A stretch of 64,000 nt of DNA, taken from positions 101,670 to 165,669 of the forward strand of contig NZ_JAFMPY010000014.1 of the NCBI RefSeq assembly GCF_017353515.1, in the 5' to 3' direction. The notes below the pieces were generated by a model. It was not told where the DNA came from. It did not search any database and saw only the letters and a program-made list of their open reading frames with translations. Each line of letters opens with the position of its first letter. Position 1 is the first letter of the stretch. Made by a program: the position numbers and the translations under genes. Origin of the DNA: Jiella sonneratiae (GTDB lineage: Bacteria > Pseudomonadota > Alphaproteobacteria > Rhizobiales > Rhizobiaceae). Below, piece by piece: positions 53,355-62,350 of this stretch.

Positions 53355-54460
53355 CCACCCAAGACCTGCGCGGATCGGTGAGTTTCGATGCCGTGCGCAA
53401 GGACTTCGGCGCCCATGTCGCGATCCGGAGCCTGTCACTGACGATCCGGCCGGGGACGCTGGTGACGCTGCTCGGTCCGTCCGGCTGCGGCAAGACGACG
53501 ACGCTGCGGATGCTGGCCGGGCTGGAGCAGCCGACGAGCGGGCGCATCCTCATCGGCGGCCGGGACGTGACCGTCTTGCCGGCGAACGAGCGCGACGTGT
53601 CGATGGTCTTCCAGTCCTATGCGCTCTTTCCGCATATGAGCGTCGCCGAGAACGTCGCCTACGGGCTGCGCTCCTCGGGGCTGGGGCGCAAGCCGGCGGC
53701 CGAGAAGGCCGAGCACGGGCTCGAGCTGGTTGGTCTCGCCGGCTACGGCGGGCGGCTTCCGAGCGAGCTTTCGGGCGGCCAGCAGCAGCGCGTCGCGGTG
53801 GCGCGGGCGCTGGTGCTGGAGCCGCAGGTGCTTCTCCTCGACGAACCCCTGTCCAATCTCGATGCGCGGCTGCGCCGGCGGGTGCGCACCGAGATCCGCG
53901 AACTGCAGCAGCGGCTCGGCTTCACGGCGGTCTACGTGACGCACGATCAAGAGGAGGCGCTCGCGGTCTCCGACGAGATCGTCGTGATGCGCGACGGCGA
54001 GGTGGCGCAGATCGGCTCACCGCGCGACCTCTACGAAGAGCCGGCCTCCGACTTCATCGCCGACTTCATCGGCGAGGCCAATGTCGTCGCCTGCGAGATC
54101 CTCGGCCACGGCGCCGGCCGGGCGCGGATCCGGATCGGCGGCTACGAACACGAGCTGGACGCGCGCCAGGCGCCGGCGGGCGCGGGGCGGCTCGCGATCC
54201 GCCCCAATGCGGTCTATCTGCGCGAGGAGGACGGCGGCTTCGGCGGCCGGGTGCTGAGCGCCGCCTATCTCGGAGATCACGTCGAATACGAGATCGAGAC
54301 GGCGGCGGGCACGCTCTTCGTCACCGACCCCGCCGTCGAGCGGGTGCGGCCGGTCGGCAGCAGCGTCGGTCTCGGCCTCGCCGAGCGCGGCGTCGCGATC
54401 ATCCCTGCCACTTCTCAAAAGGGGCCGCCGGTCCCGCCCCAGCCAGGACGTCCAGCTTGA
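53351..54460 (+). CDS. ABC transporter ATP-binding protein (AfuC/FbpC/PotA type)
   Basis: A 369-residue ATPase with Walker A GPSGCGKTT, FQSYALFPHMSV, signature LSGGQQQRVAVARALV, Walker B LLLDEPLSNLD and VTHDQEEALAVSDEI. A C-terminal TOBE domain follows (about 280-355). It overlaps the permease stop by 4 bases, and its own stop overlaps the phosphatase start (TTGA), showing a tightly coupled operon. Confidence 0.92.
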   Translation: MTTQDLRGSVSFDAVRKDFGAHVAIRSLSLTIRPGTLVTLLGPSGCGKTTTLRMLAGLEQPTSGRILIGGRDVTVLPANERDVSMVFQSYALFPHMSVAENVAYGLRSSGLGRKPAAEKAEHGLELVGLAGYGGRLPSELSGGQQQRVAVARALVLEPQVLLLDEPLSNLDARLRRRVRTEIRELQQRLGFTAVYVTHDQEEALAVSDEIVVMRDGEVAQIGSPRDLYEEPASDFIADFIGEANVVACEILGHGAGRARIRIGGYEHELDARQAPAGAGRLAIRPNAVYLREEDGGFGGRVLSAAYLGDHVEYEIETAAGTLFVTDPAVERVRPVGSSVGLGLAERGVAIIPATSQKGPPVPPQPGRPA

Positions 54461-55269
54461 ACCAGACCGAAGCCGCGCTCGCCGAGCGTTCCGCCCTCGC
54501 GCGCGAGATCGCCCGGGAAGCCGGGCTGCAGGCGCTCGCCTTCTTCGCCGACCGCGCGGAGCTCGCCGTCGACACCAAGCGCAACGCCCAGGATGCGGTC
54601 ACCATGGCCGACCGCCAGGTGGAACTCCTGCTGCGCGAGCGTATCCGGGCAAGGTTTCCGGACGACGGCCTCTTCGGCGAGGAATTCGGGGTCGAGGCGG
54701 GACGGTCGGGCTTCGTCTGGGTGATGGATCCGATCGACGGGACCAGCCCCTTCATCTTCGGCCTGGACTCCTGGTGCGTCTCGATCGCGGTGACACAGAA
54801 CGACCGGCCGGCGATCGGCACGATCTATGTGCCGGTCGCGGACGAGATGTTCGTGGCGGAAAGGGGTGGGGGCGCGAGCCTCAACGGGGCGCCCCTGCGG
54901 CTTGGCGACGCAGCGACGGTGCAGAACGGCCTGGTCGGCATCGGCGCCAGCCACCGTGTCGAGCCGGGGCTCGTCGCACGCTTCGTCGAGCGGCTGCTTT
55001 CACGCGGAGGAATCTTCATCCGCAACGGCTCGGGCGCCCTGATGCTCGCCTATGTCGCGGCGGGGCGGCTCGCGGCCTACTGGGAGCCGCACATGAATGC
55101 CTGGGACTGCCTCGCCGGCCTGCTCATCGTCGAGGAGGCGGGCGGCTGGATCCACGATCCGCGGGAATGGTCGAGCCTCGAGGCGGGCGGTCTGGTTGTC
55201 GCCGGTGCGGCCGGGACGCGGTGGGACATGCTGGAGCTTGCAGAATTGACGGAGAGGCTGCCTGCCTGA
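54457..55269 (+). CDS. Inositol-monophosphatase-family phosphatase
   Basis: A 270-residue Mg-dependent phosphatase of the IMPase/SuhB/histidinol-phosphatase group. The family motif WVMDPIDGTSPF (about residues 87-98), the earlier Glu in FGEEFG and the C-terminal NAWDCLAGLLIVEEAGG are all present. It appears to start with TTG at 54457, overlapping the ATPase stop. In this operon it probably removes phosphate from the imported sugar or inositol phosphate. Histidinol phosphatase is less likely, as no histidine genes are near. Confidence 0.85.
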   Translation: MNQTEAALAERSALAREIAREAGLQALAFFADRAELAVDTKRNAQDAVTMADRQVELLLRERIRARFPDDGLFGEEFGVEAGRSGFVWVMDPIDGTSPFIFGLDSWCVSIAVTQNDRPAIGTIYVPVADEMFVAERGGGASLNGAPLRLGDAATVQNGLVGIGASHRVEPGLVARFVERLLSRGGIFIRNGSGALMLAYVAAGRLAAYWEPHMNAWDCLAGLLIVEEAGGWIHDPREWSSLEAGGLVVAGAAGTRWDMLELAELTERLPA

Positions 55270-55501
55270 CCGTCCTCGCGGCACGTGCCGGTGCCGAGGG
55301 ACGGCAAGCCGGCGATCGGCGATCCGCCCTCGCCGGCGCGTGTTCTCGTCCGACCCCGGCCTGGCCAATGCCGACGGCGCTCGCCTTCATGGCGGCCGGC
55401 CGCGCGGGCGGGCCGACGCCACGGGACGACGAAGCAGCGAGACCGCTTTACCGGTCGCACGGCCGGACCGGATCATGTCGCAGGCCTTCGGTCGGTGCGC
55501 A
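55270..55501. other. Gap without gene before the hybrid repeat
   Basis: Between the phosphatase stop and the convergent sulfatase stop there are 344 bases. The first 230 show normal GC content but no convincing gene, terminator or promoter. The rest is the hybrid palindromic element. Confidence 0.4.
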
Positions 55502-55613
55502 TGATACGAGATCCGCTCGATCAGAGCGGGGCCCGTATCAATCCCGCGCGGCGAATGATATGAGCGTCTTTGATCCTCTCCGGCAGCCGGTTCCCGGCTT
55601 CCGGGATCATGCC
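55502..55613. repeat. Hybrid palindromic element (family A left half joined to reversed family B)
   Basis: Bases 55502-55571 follow family A (TGATACGAG, CCGCTC/GAGCGG stem, CCCGCGCGGCGAATGA), with a short TATGA insertion. Bases 55572-55613 leave family A and instead read as the complement of the first palindrome of family B (complement starts GCATGATCCCGG, then AACCGGCT). The sulfatase stop codon begins at 55614. It is a direct example of mosaic exchange between the two families. Confidence 0.8.
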
Positions 55614-56996
55614 CTAATCGCCCGGCCGCATGCCCATCGAACTGTCGCGCGCATACTCCTCGCGCAGTTGCCTCGGATGCAGCCGGTACTGCCGCGACGG
55701 GCGCTGCGGCGCGGCGACGATTTCCGGACGATGCCCGTCCTCGATTCGCTCGATCCAGTCGAGAAGCCGGGCTTTCAGCTCCGCCACCACCGTCACGAAG
55801 GCATCCATGCCGATCAGGTTGACCATCTCGTAGGGATCGGCGTCGAGGTCGTACAGATAGGCCTCGCGATAGCTGTCGGCACGCGGGCAATCGTGATCGT
55901 ACTCGGCCGTGACGCCGTATTTCCAGCGATGCGTTCGCAGCGCCCGACCCGTCTCGGTCTCGCTGATCTGGAAGAACAGGTCGTCGCGCCAGGGGCTGCG
56001 GGCGTCCCGGACCACCGGCATCAGCGAACGGCCCTCCATCGACGGAGGAACCTCGATACCCGCGGCGTCGATCAGCGTCGGCGCGATGTCGGGGGTGGAA
56101 AACAGCGCCCTCACCTGCCCGCCGGCCATGAAGCCGGGCCCGGTGATCATCGTCGGGACCCGCACCGCGCTCTCGTGGCAGGACCGCTTGTATTCGACGT
56201 TGCGCGTCTTGAAGTGGCAGGCATGGTCGGACGTGAACATCACGATGGTGTCGTTCGCCATTCCGAGCGACCGCACGGCGTCCATCAGCCGGCCGAAGGC
56301 CTCGTCCAGGCGCTTGACCATCCCGTAATAGCCGCCGAGTTGCCATGAACTCGTTCCCTCCAGGGCCACGAGGTCGGGCGGCGTCCAGAGATTGGCGTCC
56401 ATCGCCTGGCGATACCCCTCCGGCGGCGGATAGTCGTCGGTGTGATTTTGATGGTGCGGCTCGAGAAACGAGACGAACAACAGGAACGGGTCGCTCCGGT
56501 GCCGGTCGACATAGCGGATCGCCGCATCGGTCAGAGCGTCCACCCGGTAGCCGGGCAGCTTTTTCTCCTGGCCCTCGCCGTCGAAGAGCACGGCGTCATA
56601 GGCGTCCGAAATGAATTCGAGATTGTTGGCGGCGAGCCATTCCTGCCAGCCGCCGCGCCGCTCCTTCGGCACCGGCTCGACGCCCGCCAGGTGCCATTTG
56701 CCGATATAGGCCGTCGAATAGCCGTTGCGGCCGAAAACCTTTGCGAGAGTCTCGATGTCGTCTGGCAGCGGTATCTCGTTGCGGAACACGCCGGTCTGCG
56801 TGGCCCACAGCCCCGTCTGCAACGAGGCGCGCGCAGGCCCGCAGAGGGGCTGGCAGGCGAAGGAGTTGTAGACATGCGTGCCGGCCCGCGCGAGGCGGTC
56901 GAAGTTCGGCGTCAGTCCCATGGGATTGCCGTGCGCACCCGTGGTGTCGTGTCGCTGCTGATCGGTGAAGAACACGATCACGTTGGGCTTCTGCAT
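55614..56996 (-). CDS. Cysteine-type sulfatase, cytoplasmic (second locus, minus strand)
   Basis: A 460-residue sulfatase. The N-terminus NVIVFFTDQQRHDTTG binds metal. The activation motif is CGPAR with C52, followed by ASLQTG. Further sites are GKWHLAG, the metal ligands in FTSDHACH, and YKRSCHESAVRVP. The DHACH in place of the usual DHGxx is unusual. There is no signal peptide. AAGGAG precedes ATG 56996. It is on the same strand as the LysR gene and divergent from the sulfatase-containing ABC operon, so the three probably form one regulon. Confidence 0.9.
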   Translation of the reverse strand: MQKPNVIVFFTDQQRHDTTGAHGNPMGLTPNFDRLARAGTHVYNSFACQPLCGPARASLQTGLWATQTGVFRNEIPLPDDIETLAKVFGRNGYSTAYIGKWHLAGVEPVPKERRGGWQEWLAANNLEFISDAYDAVLFDGEGQEKKLPGYRVDALTDAAIRYVDRHRSDPFLLFVSFLEPHHQNHTDDYPPPEGYRQAMDANLWTPPDLVALEGTSSWQLGGYYGMVKRLDEAFGRLMDAVRSLGMANDTIVMFTSDHACHFKTRNVEYKRSCHESAVRVPTMITGPGFMAGGQVRALFSTPDIAPTLIDAAGIEVPPSMEGRSLMPVVRDARSPWRDDLFFQISETETGRALRTHRWKYGVTAEYDHDCPRADSYREAYLYDLDADPYEMVNLIGMDAFVTVVAELKARLLDWIERIEDGHRPEIVAAPQRPSRQYRLHPRQLREEYARDSSMGMRPGD

Positions 56997-57056
56997 GGTC
57001 CGGCTCCTTGGTGGGCGCCGAGACCCTAGACCGACATTGTCATGACCAAAAAATGA

Positions 57057-57983
57057 CTAATTCTGCGACATCGATAACTCGCCGGAATGATGCGTCTCGG
57101 TCCTGACGAGCTGGTGCAGGATTTCGATCGAGCGGCGCAGGATCGGATAGCCGCGCGTCGACCGTCGCATCCACGCCCCGGAGGGGAACGTCCAGATCGG
57201 TTGTTCGAGCGGCAGGACCACCAGACCTGCCTGTTCGGCCATCGGCCGAAGCGTGGTCGGCGCAGCCGTCAGGAAATTCGTTCCCTTGACCACCATCATG
57301 CTGGAGGCGAGCGCGTCGATCTCCATCACGACCTGAGGCTCCGACAGCCGGTGCTGCAGACAGAAGCCCGCAAGCCGCTGCCACATCAGCGCGTCCCGCT
57401 TGTAGATGACCCAGCGACCGCCCTCGAGGGCCTGCGGCGGAACGGTGGCCATCCGCGCGAGCGGATTCGTCGAGCAGCACATCGCCCCGGTCATCACCTG
57501 CAACAGCCGCTCGGTCACGATCCCCTCCGGAGGCTCATCGAACAGCGCGCCGAGCAGGAGATGGATGTCGCCGGTCACGAGATGCGGCAGCATCGCGCCG
57601 GCCACGTCGAAGTCGAGGACGAAACGCGTGTCCGGAAACTCCTGGGCGAGCTGGCGCACGAGCAGCGGCGCGATCCGCATGTGGTAGGCGGCGCCCGACG
57701 CGATCCGGAACTCCCTGAGGGCGCCGATCGTGTGGGCGTGGGCCTCTTCGCGGGCCTGGGCCCACTGCGCCTCGATCGCGCGGGCCCGTTCGAGGAACAT
57801 TTCGCCGAGCGTCGTCAAAGACATGCCCTTGACCGAGCGCTCGAAGAGCGGCGCCCCGATTTCCGCCTCGAGGCGCCGGATCGTCTTGGTCAGGGCCGGC
57901 TGCGTCAGTCCGACGGCCTCCGCCGCCGCGGTCAGGTTTCCCGCCCGCACGACAGCCAGAAACGTGCGCAGATTGCGATCCAA
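57057..57983 (-). CDS. LysR-family transcriptional regulator (second sulfatase locus)
   Basis: A 308-residue LysR protein with N-terminal HTH (RAGNLTAAAEAVGLTQPALTKTIRRLEAEIGAPLFER, residues about 13-48) and a typical effector domain. The reading frame appears to begin with TTG at 57983, preceded by AGAGGA; no in-frame ATG lies near. It is divergent from the ABC operon at 58141 and lies upstream of the sulfatase at 55614, so it probably controls both directions. Confidence 0.88.
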   Translation of the reverse strand: MDRNLRTFLAVVRAGNLTAAAEAVGLTQPALTKTIRRLEAEIGAPLFERSVKGMSLTTLGEMFLERARAIEAQWAQAREEAHAHTIGALREFRIASGAAYHMRIAPLLVRQLAQEFPDTRFVLDFDVAGAMLPHLVTGDIHLLLGALFDEPPEGIVTERLLQVMTGAMCCSTNPLARMATVPPQALEGGRWVIYKRDALMWQRLAGFCLQHRLSEPQVVMEIDALASSMMVVKGTNFLTAAPTTLRPMAEQAGLVVLPLEQPIWTFPSGAWMRRSTRGYPILRRSIEILHQLVRTETHHSGELSMSQN

Positions 57984-57999
57984 GACATTCCTCTGAGTA

Positions 58000-58035
58000 A
58001 TAGAGTGGGCCTCATAATATCATTTTTCATCCTGA
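58000..58035. promoter_or_regulatory. AT-rich divergent promoter between LysR and ABC operon
   Basis: The 157-base gap between the LysR and receptor starts contains one AT-rich patch (around CATAATATCATTTTTCATCC), with partial symmetry of ATGAAAAATGAT. It is the likely LysR operator and promoter region; exact boxes cannot be assigned. Confidence 0.4.
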
Positions 58036-58140
58036 ATGGGACTCTTTAGCGTGCCCCTGTCCGTCGTCACCGACCACGGACGCCAATGCCGGGGGAGTGG
58101 CGGCGGCCGGGACGGTGGCACAAGCATCTGGGAGGAGTCA

Positions 58141-59478
58141 TTGACCATACGCAGCTTCAGACAGGCGTTTGCAGCCGGCCTCGCGCTGGCGGCTCTCGTC
58201 GGCGCCCCTGCCCTCGCCGAGGAGGCTTTTCTCGACGTCGGCAAGCAGGAGCCGATCACGATCCTGATCAATTCGTCGCCCTGGTATCTGGGCTTCGAGA
58301 GCGTCGTCGACCTCTATACCGAGCAGACCGGTAACGAGGTGAAGATCGACGCCACGCCCTATGGCGGGGTGCTGGAAAAGGCGCGCAACGCCGTTCGCAC
58401 CTCTCAAAGCCCCTACGACATCCTGAATCTCGATTCCGGCTGGACGATCGAATTCTACCAGTCGGACGTGTTGCGCCCGCTCGGCGAGATCGTCGACGGC
58501 TATGAGATGCCCAAAGAGGTCTTCACCTGCGGCGGGAGCTATTTCTGGAACGCCGAGAAGCACTTCAGAACCGCCGAGGGCGGCAAGCTGATGGCGGTCC
58601 CGCCCAACTGCAACACCCATGTCCTCGTCTATCGCAAGGACCTGATGGAAAAGCCGCCCGCGACCTGGGACGAGGTGCTCTCCAGCTGCCAGAAGGTCCA
58701 GGACAAGCCGAAGCTCTACGGCTTTGCGACCCGCGGCGAGCGCGGCAACGGCATCCACTACGACTTCATGCCGTTTCTCCTCAGCTACGGCGGCAGCATC
58801 GTCAAGGATCCCGAGGCCGGCGACTACACGGTGACGATCAACAGCCCCGAAGCGCTGCAGGCGCTCGAGCAGTTCATCAAGATCGAGCACGGCTGCGCCC
58901 CCGACAACGTCGCCGCCATGGGTCAGGGCGACGTCATCCAGCTGATGTCGGCCGGCAGCGCCGCCATGGTCGAAACGGTGATCGCGGCCTGGCCGAACTA
59001 CGTCGACCCGACCCGGTCGGCGGTGGTCGACACGGTCGCCGCCGCGCCGATGCCTGAGGGCCCGTCCGGCCGGGGCGTCGCCATCGGCAACTGGCACTTC
59101 GCCATCCCGCGCAACATCCCCGACGAGCGCGCCAAGGCCGCGATGGCGTTCATCCAGTGGTTCCTGACCGAGCAGGCGCAGACGGCCTACGCCGAGGGAG
59201 GCGGCATCCCGGTGCGCGCGGACGTCCTCGAAAAGCTCTCGTCGCAGCCGAAATTCGCCTGGATGGCGGCCTACAAGACCAATCTCGAGGCCGGCAAGCA
59301 GCCGCTCGGCTTCGCCGAGGGTGCGGCGGTGGAGCAGGTCATCGGGCTCCGGCTGAACCAGGCGCTGGTCGGCGAGATGAGCCCGGCCGCCGCGCTGAAC
59401 ACCGCCGCGAAGGAGATCGAGGGGATCTTCAAGCAGAGCGGTCGCAACACCGGCATGCTCGATCCGCTTTCCGAATGA
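58141..59478 (+). CDS. CUT1 ABC transporter substrate-binding protein (SBP family 1, second sulfatase locus)
   Basis: A 445-residue secreted receptor. It seems to start with TTG 58141 directly after a strong GGGAGGAG site; the signal peptide (FAAGLALAALVGAPALA, cut before EEAF) follows. The fold shows ITILINSSPWYLGFESVVDLYTEQTGNEVKI, then LMAVPPNCNTHVLVYRKDLME and a C-terminal GNWHFAIPRNIPDERAKAAMAFIQWF. The ligand is unknown; flanking sulfatases suggest a sulfated solute. It overlaps the next permease gene by 4 bases. Confidence 0.87.
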   Translation: MTIRSFRQAFAAGLALAALVGAPALAEEAFLDVGKQEPITILINSSPWYLGFESVVDLYTEQTGNEVKIDATPYGGVLEKARNAVRTSQSPYDILNLDSGWTIEFYQSDVLRPLGEIVDGYEMPKEVFTCGGSYFWNAEKHFRTAEGGKLMAVPPNCNTHVLVYRKDLMEKPPATWDEVLSSCQKVQDKPKLYGFATRGERGNGIHYDFMPFLLSYGGSIVKDPEAGDYTVTINSPEALQALEQFIKIEHGCAPDNVAAMGQGDVIQLMSAGSAAMVETVIAAWPNYVDPTRSAVVDTVAAAPMPEGPSGRGVAIGNWHFAIPRNIPDERAKAAMAFIQWFLTEQAQTAYAEGGGIPVRADVLEKLSSQPKFAWMAAYKTNLEAGKQPLGFAEGAAVEQVIGLRLNQALVGEMSPAAALNTAAKEIEGIFKQSGRNTGMLDPLSE

Positions 59479-60437
59479 ACCTCCCGAGCGAAACGCGGAC
59501 CGGCCTCCCAGCCGCCGGTCCGGGATCTGCGGCGCGGACCCGTTCCCGTGCGGGTCGGCGCCGCAGACGTGCCGGCGACCGCTGGTTCCGGTGGGCGCTC
59601 CTGCTGCCGGCACTCGTCGTCCTGCTGGTCCTGACCGTGTGGCCCGTCGCCAATCTCGTGCGGATGGCGGTCTCCACCATCGAATTCGGCCGCGAGGGTG
59701 CAGAGTTCACCTTCACGCCGCTGCGCAATCTCTCGCGCCTCGCCGGCGACGAACTCTTCCTCACCAATCTCTGGACCACGGCATTGTTCGTCGTGGTCTC
59801 CGTCGCCATCGAGATGGCCCTCGGGTTCCTCTTGGCGCTGATGGTCGCCGGCGTCCCGCGTGCGAAGGGGCTGGTGCGGACGATGATGATCCTGCCGGTG
59901 CTGGTTCCGCCCGTCGCCATCGGCAGCATGTGGAAGCTCATGTACAATTACGACTTCGGAATCCTGAACCAGGCGCTCGGCCTGATCGGGCTCGGGCCGA
60001 TCGGCTGGCTCTCCGAGCCCTCGCTCGCGCTCTGGTCGGTGGTGCTGGTCGATGTCTGGCACTGGACCCCCTTCGTCTTCCTGATCCTGTTCGCCGGCGT
60101 GGAGGGTCTGCCGCGCGAGGTGATCGAGGCCGCGCGCGTCGACGGCGCGACCACCGCGCAGATCGTCCGCAAGATCATCGTGCCCTTGATGGCCCCGGCG
60201 ATCGCGGTCGCCTTCATCTTCCGCTCGATCCTCGCCTTCAAGGTGTTCGACCAGATCTACCTGCTCACCTCCGGCGGCCCCGGAACCTCGACCGAGGTCG
60301 TGAGCCTGCGCCTCTATCACGTGTTCTTCGGCCAGAACGAGCTCGGCTACGGCGCGCTTCTGTCGCTGGTCATCATCGCGGCGATCGTCGCGTTCCTCGT
60401 GACGACGCGCGGCCTGGTGGGGAGGTTCGCCCGATGA
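59475..60437 (+). CDS. CUT1 sugar ABC permease, MalF/UgpA-like (second sulfatase locus)
   Basis: A 320-residue permease with a basic N-terminal tail (RTRSRAGRRRRRAGDR) and six membrane helices. The EAA loop is EAARVDGATTAQIVRKIIVPLMAP, followed by TSGGPGTSTEVVSLRLYHVFF. ATG 59475 overlaps the receptor stop (ATGA), and its own stop overlaps the next start. It forms the channel with the following permease. Confidence 0.9.
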   Translation: MNLPSETRTGLPAAGPGSAARTRSRAGRRRRRAGDRWFRWALLLPALVVLLVLTVWPVANLVRMAVSTIEFGREGAEFTFTPLRNLSRLAGDELFLTNLWTTALFVVVSVAIEMALGFLLALMVAGVPRAKGLVRTMMILPVLVPPVAIGSMWKLMYNYDFGILNQALGLIGLGPIGWLSEPSLALWSVVLVDVWHWTPFVFLILFAGVEGLPREVIEAARVDGATTAQIVRKIIVPLMAPAIAVAFIFRSILAFKVFDQIYLLTSGGPGTSTEVVSLRLYHVFFGQNELGYGALLSLVIIAAIVAFLVTTRGLVGRFAR

Positions 60438-61264
60438 TCCCCCTCAGGGGCCGCGAGCTCTGGATCGGATACGCCTTTCTGGCGGCGGGCGTGCTGTCGA
60501 TCGTGCTGCCGTTCCTGTGGATCGTGATGACCTCGTTCAAATACGAGATCGCGATCCTGCAGGGGCGGTTCACCTTCGCCCCGACGCTCTTCAACTATCA
60601 GGACGTCCTGTTCGGGCGGCGGTCGAACTTCATCGTCAACATCGGCAACAGCCTGTTCGTCGCGGCCTTCAGCACGATCGCCGTCCTGATCGTCGGTTCG
60701 CTCGCCGCCTATTCCCTGTCGCGGCTCTCCTGGTCGCGGTGGATCGCGCGCGGGTTCCTCGGCTGGACGATGCTGTTCAACACCATCCCCACCCTGACCG
60801 TGGTCGGGCCCTGGTATCTCATGTCCCAGGAGGTCGGCCTCTACGACACGCTGACGGCACTGATCCTGACCCATATCGCGATCAACCTGCCGATGACGGT
60901 CTGGCTGATGATGACCTTCTTCGGCGATATCCCGATGGAGCTCGAGGAGGCGGCCCGCGTCGACGGCGCGGGCCGCTGGGAGGCCTTCGTCAAGGTCGTC
61001 CTGCCGCTCGCGATCCCCGGGCTGATTGCGGCGGGCATCATCGCCTTCGTCTTTTCCTGGAACGAGTTCACCGTGGCCCTCAACCTGACCAGCCGGGGCA
61101 CCGCGACCGTGCCGGTCGGCATCGCCAATTTCGCCCAGCAGTACGAGGTGCAGAACGGCCAGATGGCGGCGGCCTCGGTCCTTTCCACGATCCCGGCCAT
61201 GATCCTGATGATCTTCGGCCAGCGCTTCGTGGTGCAGGGCCTGACCATGGGCGCCGTCAAGTAG
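60434..61264 (+). CDS. CUT1 sugar ABC permease, MalG/UgpE-like (second sulfatase locus)
   Basis: A 276-residue permease with six helices. The EAA loop EEAARVDGAGRWEAFVKVVLPLAIPG and the following FVFSWNEFTVALNLTS are diagnostic. It is ATGA-coupled to the previous permease. The gene order here is receptor, permease, permease, ATPase, sulfatase, unlike the locus at 31.5 kb, so the two loci are not a simple recent duplication. Confidence 0.9.
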   Translation: MIPLRGRELWIGYAFLAAGVLSIVLPFLWIVMTSFKYEIAILQGRFTFAPTLFNYQDVLFGRRSNFIVNIGNSLFVAAFSTIAVLIVGSLAAYSLSRLSWSRWIARGFLGWTMLFNTIPTLTVVGPWYLMSQEVGLYDTLTALILTHIAINLPMTVWLMMTFFGDIPMELEEAARVDGAGRWEAFVKVVLPLAIPGLIAAGIIAFVFSWNEFTVALNLTSRGTATVPVGIANFAQQYEVQNGQMAAASVLSTIPAMILMIFGQRFVVQGLTMGAVK

Positions 61265-61275
61265 GAGATCCGCAT

Positions 61276-62325
61276 ATGGCGACCGTCGAGATCGACGCGC
61301 TGCAAAAGCATTACGGCCGGTTCCACGCGCTGAAGGACATCGCCTTCACCGTCGAGGACGGCGAGTTCGTGGTGCTCGTCGGCCCGTCCGGCTGCGGCAA
61401 GTCCACGCTGCTGCGCACCATCGCGGGGCTCGAGGAGGTCTCCGACGGGGCGATCCGCATCGGCGGGAACGACGTCACCGACCTCGAGCCGCGCGACCGC
61501 GACATCGCCATGGTGTTCCAGAGCTATGCGCTCTATCCGCACATGTCGGTGCGCGACAACATGGCCTTCAGCCTCAATCTCAGGAAGACGCCGCAGCAGG
61601 ACATCGACGCGCGCGTCGCGGAGGCTGCCCGCATCCTCGGGATCGAGCCGCTGCTCGAGCGCAAGCCGCGGGCGCTTTCCGGCGGCCAGCGTCAGCGCGT
61701 GGCGATGGGCCGGGCGATCGTCCGCCATCCCCAGGTCTTCCTGTTCGACGAGCCCCTGTCGAATCTCGATGCCAAGCTTCGCGTGCAGATGCGGGCCGAG
61801 ATCCGCGCCTTGCATCAGCGCCTCGGCGCGACCAGCATCTACGTCACCCACGATCAGGTCGAAGCCATGACCATGGCGGATCGGATCGTCGTTTTGGAAG
61901 CCGGCCGGATCGTCCAGGCCGGCAGCCCGCTCGAACTCTACGAGCGGCCGGTGAACCGCTTCGTCGCCGAGTTCATCGGCTCGCCGTCGATCAACCTCGT
62001 CCCGGCGACCGTGGACGGGCGGAACCTCCGACTGCCGGCCGGCGCGATCACCCTGCCCGCCAACGTCTCCGGCGGATCGGTGATCGCGGGGGTGCGCCCG
62101 GAAGACCTCCGGCCGGCCGCGGACGGCCCGATCGCCGGGACGGTGCGTCTGGTCGAGCATCTCGGCGCCGAGACCTACGTCCTCTTCGGCGACGAGGACC
62201 GCGATCTCAGCCTGTGCTGGCGGGTCGGCGGAACGCCCGCCGTCGAAGCCGGCGATCCCATCCGCCTGACGACGGATCCCTCCCGCATCCACCTCTTCCA
62301 TCCCGAGACAGGGGCCCGGCTCTGA
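61276..62325 (+). CDS. CUT1 ABC transporter ATP-binding protein (UgpC type, second sulfatase locus)
   Basis: A 349-residue ATPase with Walker A GPSGCGKST, FQSYALYPHMSV, LSGGQRQRVAMGRAIV, VFLFDEPLSNLDAKL and VTHDQVEAMTMADRI, and a C-terminal regulatory OB-fold domain. It is closely similar to the ATPase at 36170 in the catalytic core. TAGGAG precedes ATG 61276. A sulfatase gene follows after 25 bases. Confidence 0.92.
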   Translation: MATVEIDALQKHYGRFHALKDIAFTVEDGEFVVLVGPSGCGKSTLLRTIAGLEEVSDGAIRIGGNDVTDLEPRDRDIAMVFQSYALYPHMSVRDNMAFSLNLRKTPQQDIDARVAEAARILGIEPLLERKPRALSGGQRQRVAMGRAIVRHPQVFLFDEPLSNLDAKLRVQMRAEIRALHQRLGATSIYVTHDQVEAMTMADRIVVLEAGRIVQAGSPLELYERPVNRFVAEFIGSPSINLVPATVDGRNLRLPAGAITLPANVSGGSVIAGVRPEDLRPAADGPIAGTVRLVEHLGAETYVLFGDEDRDLSLCWRVGGTPAVEAGDPIRLTTDPSRIHLFHPETGARL

Positions 62326-62350
62326 GGAGCGGCCCGCGGAGGCTTTCAGC

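Noticed and set aside
50035..55269. Ferric iron uptake operon
   Set aside because: The receptor resembles AfuA-type proteins and lacks a clear paired-tyrosine iron site; a phosphatase and a LacI regulator are not expected for iron uptake.
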